Origin: Solirubrobacterales bacterium
GTDB lineage: Bacteria; Actinomycetota; Thermoleophilia; Solirubrobacterales; 70-9
DNA length: 55,978 nucleotides
Reading direction: 5' to 3'
NCBI GenBank assembly: GCA_025450195.1
Contig: JANWHW010000013.1
Location: forward strand, 1-55,978
Below are positions 24,472 to 31,985 of the stretch, piece by piece. The first letter of the stretch is position 1. Every line of letters begins with the position of its first letter. A program made the translations under genes and the position numbers. The notes under the pieces were generated by a model. It ran no database searches, was not told the DNA's origin, and saw nothing but the letters and a program-made list of their open reading frames with translations.

Positions 24472-24537
24472 CGCCCCGATTTGCGCGATCCCGTCGTGCG
24501 CCTTTCGCATGGCGAGATCGCTTAGGAAAGTAAGGTC

Positions 24538-25647
24538 ATGGCTGTGGAGAAAGGTGGCAGTGAGATGATGATCGGAATGCAGGGCGAGACGCGAGACCGG
24601 GTCCGCGACCAGCGGATCGACCGGGTCGTTGAGCTTGTCTCGCCGATCAAGCTGCTCGAAGACCTGCCGCTGGGCGAAGAGCGCGAGCAATCTGTGGTTC
24701 GGGGGCGAGACGCGGTCGAGGGGATCCTCAGGCGCGATGACGACCGTCTCTTGGTCGTCGTTGGCCCCTGCAGCGTCCACGACGTGGCCGCCGCGCTCGA
24801 CTACGCAAAGCGCCTCGGTGAGCTGGCAAAGGAGCTGGACGGCGACCTGTTGATCGCGATGCGCGTCTACTTCGAGAAGCCGCGCACGACGACCGGCTGG
24901 AAGGGCCTGATCAACGACCCTCACCTCGACGGGTCCTTCGACGTCAACGCCGGCCTGCGCGTGGCGCGCACCCTGCTGTTGGAAGTGCTCGACACCGGGC
25001 TTGCTATCGGCTGCGAGTTCCTCGATCCGATCACGCCGCAGTACATCTCCGACACGGTTTCCTGGGGGGCGATCGGAGCGCGCACGACCGAGAGCCAGAC
25101 GCATCGCCAGCTGGGCTCCGGCCTCTCGATGCCGATCGGCTTCAAGAACCGCACCGATGGCAACATCCAGGTCGCCGTCGACGCGGTCCGCGCCGCGGCG
25201 GTGCCGCACGCCTTTGCCGGCATCGACGACAGCGGCACGCCGGCCATCCTGCACACAAAGGGCAATCCCGACGGGCACTTGATCCTGCGTGGCGGCCGAG
25301 GCACTCCCAACTACGACGCCGACGGCGTGGCGGGCGCACTTGAGAGGCTTAGCGCGGCCGGATTGCCGGAGCGGGTCGTGATCGACGCCTCCCACGACAA
25401 CAGCGAAAAGGATCCGGCCCGCCAGGTGATCGCCGCGGGTGAGATCGGCGAGCAGATCGCAGCGGGGAACGGCGCGATCGTCGGCGTGATGCTCGAGTCG
25501 TTCCTGGTCGAGGGCCGTCAGGACCTCGATTCGGATGGGCCCCTGACCTACGGGCAATCGATTACCGATGCCTGCATCGATTGGGACCAGACGGTCTCGG
25601 TGCTTCGCCAGCTGGCCGGCGCCGTCCAGGCGCGGCGCGGCCAATGA
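24538..25647 (+). CDS. aroF: 3-deoxy-7-phosphoheptulonate synthase (DAHP synthase), type I
   Basis: Condenses phosphoenolpyruvate and erythrose 4-phosphate, the first step of the shikimate pathway. The sequence follows the E. coli AroF/AroG/AroH type: VVGPCSVHD near residue 76, MRVYFEKPRTTTGWKG near 107, the GARTTESQTHR loop near 180, FKNRTDGN near 201, and IDASHDNS near 281. At 369 residues the length fits. AGGAAAG and AAGG lie just before the ATG. An aromatic leader peptide precedes it, so expression is probably tuned to Tyr/Trp/Phe supply. Its stop is in the ATGA of junction repeat D. Which isoenzyme symbol is right cannot be decided. Confidence 0.93.
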   Translation: MAVEKGGSEMMIGMQGETRDRVRDQRIDRVVELVSPIKLLEDLPLGEEREQSVVRGRDAVEGILRRDDDRLLVVVGPCSVHDVAAALDYAKRLGELAKELDGDLLIAMRVYFEKPRTTTGWKGLINDPHLDGSFDVNAGLRVARTLLLEVLDTGLAIGCEFLDPITPQYISDTVSWGAIGARTTESQTHRQLGSGLSMPIGFKNRTDGNIQVAVDAVRAAAVPHAFAGIDDSGTPAILHTKGNPDGHLILRGGRGTPNYDADGVAGALERLSAAGLPERVVIDASHDNSEKDPARQVIAAGEIGEQIAAGNGAIVGVMLESFLVEGRQDLDSDGPLTYGQSITDACIDWDQTVSVLRQLAGAVQARRGQ

Positions 25648-25678
25648 GCGCGCAGCGAGCGAAGCGCGAAGCGGTGTC
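25644..25678 (+). repeat. junction repeat, copy D (aroF/tyrA), short form
   Basis: The copy starts at the ATGA with the aroF stop and ends before the tyrA ATG; the spacing is 35 nt. It keeps the left end (ATGAGCGC) and the right hairpin (CGCGC-N10-GCGCG) but lacks the middle. ATGA is present on both sides. Confidence 0.7.
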
Positions 25679-26764
25679 ATGAAGATCGCCGTGCTCGGAG
25701 TGGGCCTGATCGGAGGCTCGGTCGGGCTTGGCGCACGGCAGCGGCTGGAAGCCGAGGTAACCGGTCACAGCCGCAATCCCGCGACCGTCGAACGGGCGAT
25801 CGAGCTGGGCGCGCTCGATCGTGGCGCCGGCTCAGTCGCCGAGGCCTGCGAGGGAGCCGAGCTCGTGTTCTGTGCGGGCCCGGTGGCGGCACTGCCAGGG
25901 CAGGCGCGGGAGGCGCTGGCGGCTAGTGGTCCCGAGACCGTGGTCACTGACGTCGGCTCTACCAAGGGCGAGCTGGTCGGCGAGCTCGGAAACGATGAGC
26001 GCTTCATCGGCGGGCATCCGCTGGCGGGTGCGGAGACGGCGGGAGTCGAGAACGCGCGCGCCGACCTCTTCGATGGCGCTCGCTGGTACCTGACCCCCAC
26101 CGAGCAGTCCAGCGGAGTGCATTACGACCGCCTCCAGCGGACGATTACCGGCCTAGGTGCGCGCCCTCAGGCAATCCAGGCCGACGTCCACGATCGCCTG
26201 ATGGCGACCGTCAGCCACCTCCCGCACGTCCTCGCCAACGTCCTGGCGGGACAGGCGGCTGCCGAGCTGACCCGCGATTCCGAGCGGATGCCGGAGGTCG
26301 GGCCCAGCTTTCGCGACACCACTCGGGTCGCCGGCTCGAACCCGAGCATCTGGGGAGACATCTTCCTCACCAATCGCGAGTCGGTCGCGGAGGCGATCGA
26401 CTCCGCCGTCGGCCGCCTGCAGGAGGCAGCGGACCTGATCCGAACGGGCGACCGCGACGCCCTTGCCGCTTGGCATGCGGCTGCCGGCGCCGATCGGCGC
26501 CGCCTGCTCGAGGCCGACGGTGCGGCTGAGGCGCTGCGCGAGCTCCGAGTCGTCGTCTCCAACCGTCCTGGAACTGTGGCCGAGCTGGCGCTGGCGCTCG
26601 GGGAGGCCGGTGTCAACATCGAGGACATGGCCCTCCACCCGGCACCGGACATGAAGTCGGGTGCGATCTCGCTTTGGGTCTCCGGCGAGGAGCAGGCAGA
26701 GCGCGCGGTGGCGCTGGTCCGGAAGCTGGGCCATACAGTGACCGCGCTCGACGACGGGGGGTAG
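25679..26764 (+). CDS. tyrA: prephenate dehydrogenase with C-terminal ACT domain
   Basis: An NAD(P)-dependent oxidative decarboxylase that makes 4-hydroxyphenylpyruvate, the tyrosine precursor. The N-terminal Rossmann motif GVGLIGGSVG is at residues 7-16, VTDVGSTKG near 98 and GGHPLAGAE near 116. From about residue 285, LRVVVSNRPGTVAELA opens an ACT domain that probably binds tyrosine or another amino acid for feedback control. The start is the ATG closing junction repeat D. aroA follows 6 nt after the stop. Confidence 0.94.
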   Translation: MKIAVLGVGLIGGSVGLGARQRLEAEVTGHSRNPATVERAIELGALDRGAGSVAEACEGAELVFCAGPVAALPGQAREALAASGPETVVTDVGSTKGELVGELGNDERFIGGHPLAGAETAGVENARADLFDGARWYLTPTEQSSGVHYDRLQRTITGLGARPQAIQADVHDRLMATVSHLPHVLANVLAGQAAAELTRDSERMPEVGPSFRDTTRVAGSNPSIWGDIFLTNRESVAEAIDSAVGRLQEAADLIRTGDRDALAAWHAAAGADRRRLLEADGAAEALRELRVVVSNRPGTVAELALALGEAGVNIEDMALHPAPDMKSGAISLWVSGEEQAERAVALVRKLGHTVTALDDGG

Positions 26765-26770
26765 GCACCG

Positions 26771-28099
26771 ATGGCCACCCGATTCGAGCCCGTTGGCGCG
26801 CTGCGCGGAACGCTGCGCCCGCCGCCCGACAAGTCGATTTCTCATCGTGCTGCCCTGATCGCCGCGATGGGGGAGGGGGAGACGACGATCGAGGGATACC
26901 TCGATGCCGCCGACACCCGCTCGACTCTGGCGGCGATCCAGACCCTCGGGGCCAGCGTCAGCGGGGGAGACCCTGGGACTGGCGCCGGCCAGGGGGCAGT
27001 CAAGCGAGAGCTGCGCATCCGTGGCGTCGGCATGCGCGGGCCTCAGGAAGCCGGCATTGACGTCGGCAACGCGGGCACCCTTCTCCGTTTGCTTCCGGGG
27101 TGGCTCGCGGGGCAGGAGACCGGTGCTTGGACGCTTGACGGCGACGCTTCGATTCGCCGCCGCCCCGTTGATCGGATCGTCGAGCCACTGCGCGAGATGG
27201 GCGCCGAGCTGAGCTGCCGCGAGGGCCGCCTGCCACCGCTGGAAGTCAGTGGATCGCCGCTGCGCGGGATCACCTACGAGATGCCGATCGCCAGCGCCCA
27301 GGTCAAGTCATGCCTGCTGTTCGCGGGCCTTCTCGCTGAGGGGGAGACGAAGGTGATCGAGCCGCTCTCTAGCCGCGATCACAGCGAGCGGATGCTGGCG
27401 GCGGCCGGCGCCGAGATCCAGCGGGATGGCCAAGCCGTAGCCGTCCAGCCCGTCGGCCGGCTCGAGATCGACCGCATCGTCGTCCCCGCCGACTTCTCCT
27501 CTGCTGCCTTCTTCATCGTTGCCGCCCTACTGGTGGAGGGCAGCGATGTGGGGATCGACGACGTCGGCCTCAACCCGACCCGCACAGGCCTGATCGATGT
27601 CCTCAAGCGGATGGGGGCCCAGATCGAGGTTGAGCCTGGGGGTGAGGAGGGGGGGGAGCCGATCGGCACGCTGGTCGCCCGCTCTTCGAAGTTGCGCGGG
27701 ACCGAGGTTGGTGGCGCCGAGGTACCGCTTGCGATCGATGAGCTGCCGCTCGTCGCTCTGGCCGCCTGCTTTGCGGAGGGCACGACGACGATCCGCGACG
27801 CCGCTGAGCTGCGCCGTAAGGAGTCAGATCGAATCGAGACCGTTGCCACGGCTTTGAACGCCCTCGGCGGCAAGGTCGAGACCACCGCGGACGGGATGGC
27901 GATCGAGGGGACCGGCGGCCTGCGCGGCGGGTCGGTGAACGCCGCTGGCGATCACCGGATCGCGATGCTCGGCGCCGTTGCCGGCTTAGCCTCCAAGGAA
28001 GGCGTCGAGGTCCACGGCATGGATGCCGCCGCCGTCAGCTACCCGGGGTTCGAGGCTGACCTCGCCGCTTTGTTGGGCGGCGGCACCGGCACATCCTGA
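26771..28099 (+). CDS. aroA: 3-phosphoshikimate 1-carboxyvinyltransferase (EPSP synthase)
   Basis: Transfers the enolpyruvyl group of PEP to shikimate 3-phosphate. PPDKSISHRA near residue 18 binds substrate, GNAGTLLRLLPGW near 98 is the PEP-site loop, RPVDRIVEPLREMGA is near 135, and the C-terminal RRKESDRIE near 347 is the second family signature. In the PEP loop, the stretch N-A-G-T differs from the glyphosate-sensitive G-N-A-G-T-A pattern by T-L-L. At 442 residues the length is normal. It shares an operon with tyrA. Confidence 0.95.
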   Translation: MATRFEPVGALRGTLRPPPDKSISHRAALIAAMGEGETTIEGYLDAADTRSTLAAIQTLGASVSGGDPGTGAGQGAVKRELRIRGVGMRGPQEAGIDVGNAGTLLRLLPGWLAGQETGAWTLDGDASIRRRPVDRIVEPLREMGAELSCREGRLPPLEVSGSPLRGITYEMPIASAQVKSCLLFAGLLAEGETKVIEPLSSRDHSERMLAAAGAEIQRDGQAVAVQPVGRLEIDRIVVPADFSSAAFFIVAALLVEGSDVGIDDVGLNPTRTGLIDVLKRMGAQIEVEPGGEEGGEPIGTLVARSSKLRGTEVGGAEVPLAIDELPLVALAACFAEGTTTIRDAAELRRKESDRIETVATALNALGGKVETTADGMAIEGTGGLRGGSVNAAGDHRIAMLGAVAGLASKEGVEVHGMDAAAVSYPGFEADLAALLGGGTGTS

Positions 28100-28109
28100 A
28101 CCGCATCCA

Positions 28110-28115
28110 TACGCT
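28110..28115 (+). promoter_or_regulatory. -10 box, leaderless cmk
   Basis: TACGCT ends 6 nt before the cmk ATG at 28122; the intervening bases are six C residues, so no ribosome site is possible there. Confidence 0.5.
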
Positions 28116-28121
28116 CCCCCC

Positions 28122-28760
28122 ATGGTCATCGCGATTGACGGCCCCGCCGGAGCCGGGAAGTCCTCTGTAGCCCGCGCAGTTGCGGGGGCGCTCGGCTTCA
28201 CCTACCTCGATTCCGGCGCGATGTATCGCTGCGTTGCCCTGGCCGCGATCGAGCGGGGCATCGACCTCGACGGAGATGCCGCTCTGGGAGAGCTGGCGCG
28301 CTCGCTGGAGATCGACCTCGACGGCGATTGCGTCCGCCTTGACGCGCGCGAGGTCAGCGAGGCCATTCGAGAGCCACGGGTGACCGAGGCCTCCTCTCGC
28401 GTTTCGATCCACCCACCGGTTCGCGAGGCGATGGTTGCCCAGCAGCAGCGGATTATCGCCGCGGGGCGCTTCGTCGCCGAGGGTCGCGACATCGGCACGG
28501 TGGTCAGTCCCGAGGCCCCGCTCAAGGTCTTCCTCACCGCCTCCGCCCCCGAGCGCGCCCGTCGCCGTGCCGCGCAGACCGGGGAGGATGAGGCGGCCGT
28601 ACTCGCTGCACAGCTCGAGCGCGACGAGCGCGATGAGGGTCGCGAGCACAGCGCGTTGCGGTCCGCCGACGACGCGGTCGAGCTCGATACCACGGGACTG
28701 TCTCTCGACGAGGTTGTGGGACGCGTCGTCGAGCTCGCCCAGGAGAGGAACCTGGCATGA
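28122..28760 (+). CDS. cmk: cytidylate kinase
   Basis: Phosphorylates CMP and dCMP using ATP. The P-loop IDGPAGAGKSSVARA is at residues 5-19 and YLDSGAMYR near 29. The NMP-binding insert, the AEGRDIGTVV segment near 121 and a lid with arginines (SAPERARRRA) are present. At 212 residues the length is typical. The ATG at 28122 directly precedes the first beta strand. cmk next to der is a common actinobacterial and firmicute arrangement. The TGA lies in an ATGA that starts a repeat-bearing spacer. Confidence 0.95.
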   Translation: MVIAIDGPAGAGKSSVARAVAGALGFTYLDSGAMYRCVALAAIERGIDLDGDAALGELARSLEIDLDGDCVRLDAREVSEAIREPRVTEASSRVSIHPPVREAMVAQQQRIIAAGRFVAEGRDIGTVVSPEAPLKVFLTASAPERARRRAAQTGEDEAAVLAAQLERDERDEGREHSALRSADDAVELDTTGLSLDEVVGRVVELAQERNLA

Positions 28761-28818
28761 GGCTGGGTGAGTTCCTATCGCATAGCGAGGGAAACTCGCC
28801 CAAGCGAGGGCATTGCGC
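28757..28818 (+). repeat. hairpin repeat family 2, copy 2 (cmk/der junction)
   Basis: The spacer from the cmk ATGA to the der GTGA is bracketed by RTGAG on both sides (62 nt). It contains GGGTGAGTT (28765-28773) and AACTCGCCC (28793-28801), which pair over 9 bp with one G-U, around TATCGCATAGCGA. The same design as 13937-13975. Confidence 0.65.
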
Positions 28819-30132
28819 GTGAGCCGGCTGCCCACCGTCGCCATCGTCGGCTTCCCCAACGTTGGAAAGAGCACACTGGTGAACCGGCTCGCCGGCGGGC
28901 GCGAGACCGTCACCCACGCCGAGCCGGGGGTCACCCGCGATCGAAAGCGAGTGCCGTGTGAGTGGAACGGAGTCGCCTTCGAGCTGCTCGACACCGGGGG
29001 AATCGATATGGCCGACGAGAGCGAGATGGCCGAGGACGTGCAGCGCCAGGCGAGGCTGGGGATCGAGGAGGCCGATGTCGTGCTGCTGGTCGGAGACGCT
29101 CGTGCCGGGGTGCGGGCGGGAGACGCGGATCTGGCCAAGACACTGCGAGGCGGCGATGTCCCGGTCTTGGTCGCGGTCAACAAAATCGATCGGCCCGGCG
29201 ACGAGCACCTGGCCGCCGAGTTCCACAAGCTCGGGCTGGGCGAGCCACTGGTGGTGTCGGCGACCCATGGCATTGGCAGCGGCGATCTGCTTGACCGGAT
29301 AGTCGAGTCGCTGGGCGAGCGGACGGATTCGGCGCCCGTCGAGGAGTCGACGCGCGTCGCGGTGATCGGGCGACCCAACGCCGGCAAGTCCTCCCTGGTC
29401 AATGCTTTCCTCGGGGCGGAGCGGGTGATCGTCTCCGAGCAGGCCGGGACGACGCGGGACGCCATCGATACGGAGCTCGAGGTCGACGGCCGCTCCATCA
29501 TCCTCGTCGATACCGCCGGCCTGCGGCGACGCGCCAAGGTTGCCGGCACTGTCGACTACTACGCCCAGCTGCGCTCCGAACGAGCGGTTGAGCGGGCCGA
29601 CGTCGCACTCGTCGTCTGCGACGCGGCTGACGGCGTCACCGCGGAGGACCTGCGGGCCGCCGAGCTGGCGATGCGCGCCGGTTGCGCGACGCTGCTGGTG
29701 CTCAACAAGTGGGACGTCACCGCAACCGACATCGACGATGCTCGCGCTCGTGTTGCACGCAAGTCCCGCCTGCGCCCCGAGGTGGTCACCTGCTCGGCCA
29801 CGCGGGGCCGAAACGTCCCCAAGCTGCTGCCAAAGGCGCTGGAGCTGGCCGATCGCGCCGGCATGAGGATTCCGACCCCGGAGCTGAATCGCTTCGTTGC
29901 CGAGGTGGTCGCAACGACACCGCCACCCGCTCGTCGCGGCCGTCGCCTGCGTCTCTACTACTCCGCCCAAATCGGAGAACGCCCACCTCGGGTGGCGATT
30001 CAGGTCAACGATCGGCGCCTGATCACTCGCGACTGGGCCTATCACCTCGAGAACCGGATGCGGGAGGCCTACGAATGGGATGGGGTGCCGCTGGTGATCG
30101 ATTTCATCCCCAGATCAAGGCGTCAACGCTGA
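28819..30132 (+). CDS. der: ribosome assembly GTPase Der (EngA)
   Basis: A GTPase with two G domains in tandem, needed for 50S assembly. The first has GFPNVGKST (about residue 10), DTGG and NKID; the second has GRPNAGKSS near 181, DTAGLRRR and NKWD near 293. A KH-like domain ends the protein ([16 protein letters not shown]). The length of 437 residues is normal. The GTG at 28819 is chosen over TTG 28813 because it closes the repeat-bearing spacer with an RTGAG and lies closer to the first strand. Confidence 0.95.
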   Translation: MSRLPTVAIVGFPNVGKSTLVNRLAGGRETVTHAEPGVTRDRKRVPCEWNGVAFELLDTGGIDMADESEMAEDVQRQARLGIEEADVVLLVGDARAGVRAGDADLAKTLRGGDVPVLVAVNKIDRPGDEHLAAEFHKLGLGEPLVVSATHGIGSGDLLDRIVESLGERTDSAPVEESTRVAVIGRPNAGKSSLVNAFLGAERVIVSEQAGTTRDAIDTELEVDGRSIILVDTAGLRRRAKVAGTVDYYAQLRSERAVERADVALVVCDAADGVTAEDLRAAELAMRAGCATLLVLNKWDVTATDIDDARARVARKSRLRPEVVTCSATRGRNVPKLLPKALELADRAGMRIPTPELNRFVAEVVATTPPPARRGRRLRLYYSAQIGERPPRVAIQVNDRRLITRDWAYHLENRMREAYEWDGVPLVIDFIPRSRRQR

Positions 30133-30143
30133 GAGTCGTCCAC

Positions 30144-30149
30144 TAGGCT
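30144..30149 (+). promoter_or_regulatory. -10 box, leaderless metK
   Basis: TAGGCT ends 6 nt before the metK ATG. The whole intergenic space is 23 nt, so a SAM riboswitch cannot be present. Confidence 0.55.
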
Positions 30150-30155
30150 TTCGTT

Positions 30156-31403
30156 ATGTCAGATAGTCAGCCGCTCGCCGAGGGCGAGTACCTCTTCACG
30201 TCCGAGTCCGTCACCGAGGGGCATCCCGACAAGGTCTGCGACCAGATCTCAGACGCGGTGCTCGATGCGGTGATGGCAGACGACCCCGAGGGCCGCGTTG
30301 CCTGCGAGACCCTCGTCAACACGGGGATGGCGGTCGTCTCCGGTGAGATATCGACCGACGTCCATCTCAACGTGCCCGACCTCGTCCGCGAGACGATCCT
30401 GAGGATCGGCTACGACCACGGCGACTACGGCTACCACGGCGATCACATCTCGGTCCTCGTCTCGCTCGACAAGCAGTCGCCGGACATCGCTCAGGGCGTC
30501 GACGAGGCCTACGAGACGCGGGTCGGCAACGCCGATGACGAGCTGCTGCTGGCCGGTGCCGGCGACCAGGGAATGATGTTCGGCTACGCCACCGATGAGA
30601 CCGAGGCATTGATGCCGATGCCGGTCCACATCGCTCACCGGCTTGCCGAACGGCTGGCCGCGGTGCGCAAGGACGGCAGCCTCGACTACCTCGGCCCCGA
30701 CGGCAAGACCCAGGTCACGGTGCGCTACGCCGACGGTCGCCCGGTCAAGATCGAGAAGCTTCTGATCTCAACGCAGCACGCCGATGGCATCGATTCGGAG
30801 ACGAAGATCAAGCCCGACCTCTGGGAGAGCGTCGTCCTGCCGGTTCTCTCTGCCGAGGTATCGGGGATGTATGACGAGAGCGCCCTGCTGGAGGGATTCC
30901 TCGTCAACCCGACCGGCAAGTTCGTGATCGGCGGCCCGGTCGGCGACGCCGGCCTCACCGGCCGCAAGATCATCGTTGACACCTACGGCGGGATGGCCCG
31001 CCACGGTGGCGGCGCCTTCTCTGGCAAGGATCCCTCAAAGGTCGATCGCTCTGCCGCCTACGCCACGCGCCACGTCGCCAAGAACGTCGTCGCGGCCGGG
31101 CTGGCGCAACGCTGCGAGGTCCAGGTCGCCTACGCGATCGGCGTCTCACATCCGATCTCGTTGATGGTCGAGACCTTTGGCACCGGCACGCTGCCCGACG
31201 CGGAGATCTCCCGTCTGGTCGAAGCAGAGTTCGACCTCCGGCCGGGGGCGTTCCGCCGCTACCTTGACCTGCACCGGCCGATCTTCCAGAAGACCGCCTC
31301 CTACGGCCACTTCGGCCGCAAGGACGACGACTTCACCTGGGAGAAGACCGACCGGGCTGACGCCCTGCGCGACGCAGCGAAGTCCGCCGCGGTCCCCGCC
31401 TAG
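30156..31403 (+). CDS. metK: S-adenosylmethionine synthetase
   Basis: Makes S-adenosylmethionine from methionine and [23 protein letters not shown] near residues 16-33, the [12 protein letters not shown] signature near 130, and [19 protein letters not shown] near 285-302 are all typical. At 415 residues the length is slightly above average. A TAGGCT box lies 6 nt before the ATG. The stop is only 5 nt from the stop of the convergent PH-domain gene. Confidence 0.97.
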   Translation: MSDSQPLAEGEYLFTSESVTEGHPDKVCDQISDAVLDAVMADDPEGRVACETLVNTGMAVVSGEISTDVHLNVPDLVRETILRIGYDHGDYGYHGDHISVLVSLDKQSPDIAQGVDEAYETRVGNADDELLLAGAGDQGMMFGYATDETEALMPMPVHIAHRLAERLAAVRKDGSLDYLGPDGKTQVTVRYADGRPVKIEKLLISTQHADGIDSETKIKPDLWESVVLPVLSAEVSGMYDESALLEGFLVNPTGKFVIGGPVGDAGLTGRKIIVDTYGGMARHGGGAFSGKDPSKVDRSAAYATRHVAKNVVAAGLAQRCEVQVAYAIGVSHPISLMVETFGTGTLPDAEISRLVEAEFDLRPGAFRRYLDLHRPIFQKTASYGHFGRKDDDFTWEKTDRADALRDAAKSAAVPA

Positions 31404-31408
31404 GCCCC

Positions 31409-31927
31409 TTAAGCAGGTTCTGATCTGCCGGGCTGCTGGGCCTCGCCGAGGCCGTGAGTGCCGGCTGCTGCGGTGCCGGTTGCCTGGTCGACTCGGTGCA
31501 CGACGTCACCAGGGTCAGCGACACCGGCGAAGACAAAGTTGTAGTCGTCGGTCGCGGCAGTGTCGAAATCGACGTCGCCGATCTGCATGACCCGCTGGTA
31601 GACCGACTGGCGATAGTTCACGTTCTGCACACGCTCGAGCCGGGTCTCCTGAATCTCTCGGGAGATGATGCCGCGCTTGATGTTGAGACGGCGGTTGGTG
31701 ATCGTGTAGGTGGTGGCTACTCGCTTGATGAAGCCGATCAGGACCGTCAGGCCGATGATCGCGAGGACGATTACGAAGACCGTGGCACTGCTGGTATCGA
31801 AGAGCTTCGCGATCACGCCGATCACCGCGGCGATCACAACCCCCTTCAGGTAGAAGCCGAGGATTGCCCGCCATGACGGGTGCCCCTCGAAGATGACCTG
31901 CTCCCCCGGGCTGAGGTTGATGTTCAT
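31409..31927 (-). CDS. membrane protein with bacterial PH (DUF304/YdbS) domain
   Basis: The first 30 residues (LSPGEQVIFEGHPSWRAI) open the domain. Two hydrophobic segments follow (about residues 28-45 and 48-66), then the bacterial PH fold with TTYTITNRRLNIKRGIISR and the LERVQNVNYRQSVYQRVMQIGDV stretch. This family has no established reaction; some members help in membrane or secretion stress. The C-terminal 25 residues are Gly/Ala/Gln-rich and probably disordered. TATGCT lies 8 nt before the start, close to leaderless spacing. It diverges from priA. Confidence 0.85.
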   Translation of the reverse strand: MNINLSPGEQVIFEGHPSWRAILGFYLKGVVIAAVIGVIAKLFDTSSATVFVIVLAIIGLTVLIGFIKRVATTYTITNRRLNIKRGIISREIQETRLERVQNVNYRQSVYQRVMQIGDVDFDTAATDDYNFVFAGVADPGDVVHRVDQATGTAAAGTHGLGEAQQPGRSEPA

Positions 31928-31973
31928 TGGACGGCAGCATAACTAGCTAGGGGAGGCCGTCCGCCTTTCTCCT

Positions 31974-31979
31974 TACCGT
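31974..31979 (+). promoter_or_regulatory. -10 box, leaderless priA
   Basis: TACCGT ends 6 nt before the GTG at 31986. The GTG lies inside AGGAGGTG, which is therefore too close to serve as its own ribosome site. Confidence 0.45.
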
Positions 31980-31985
31980 GAGGAG

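Noticed and set aside
30133-30155. SAM riboswitch before metK
   Set aside because: The gap is only 23 nt and holds a -10 box.
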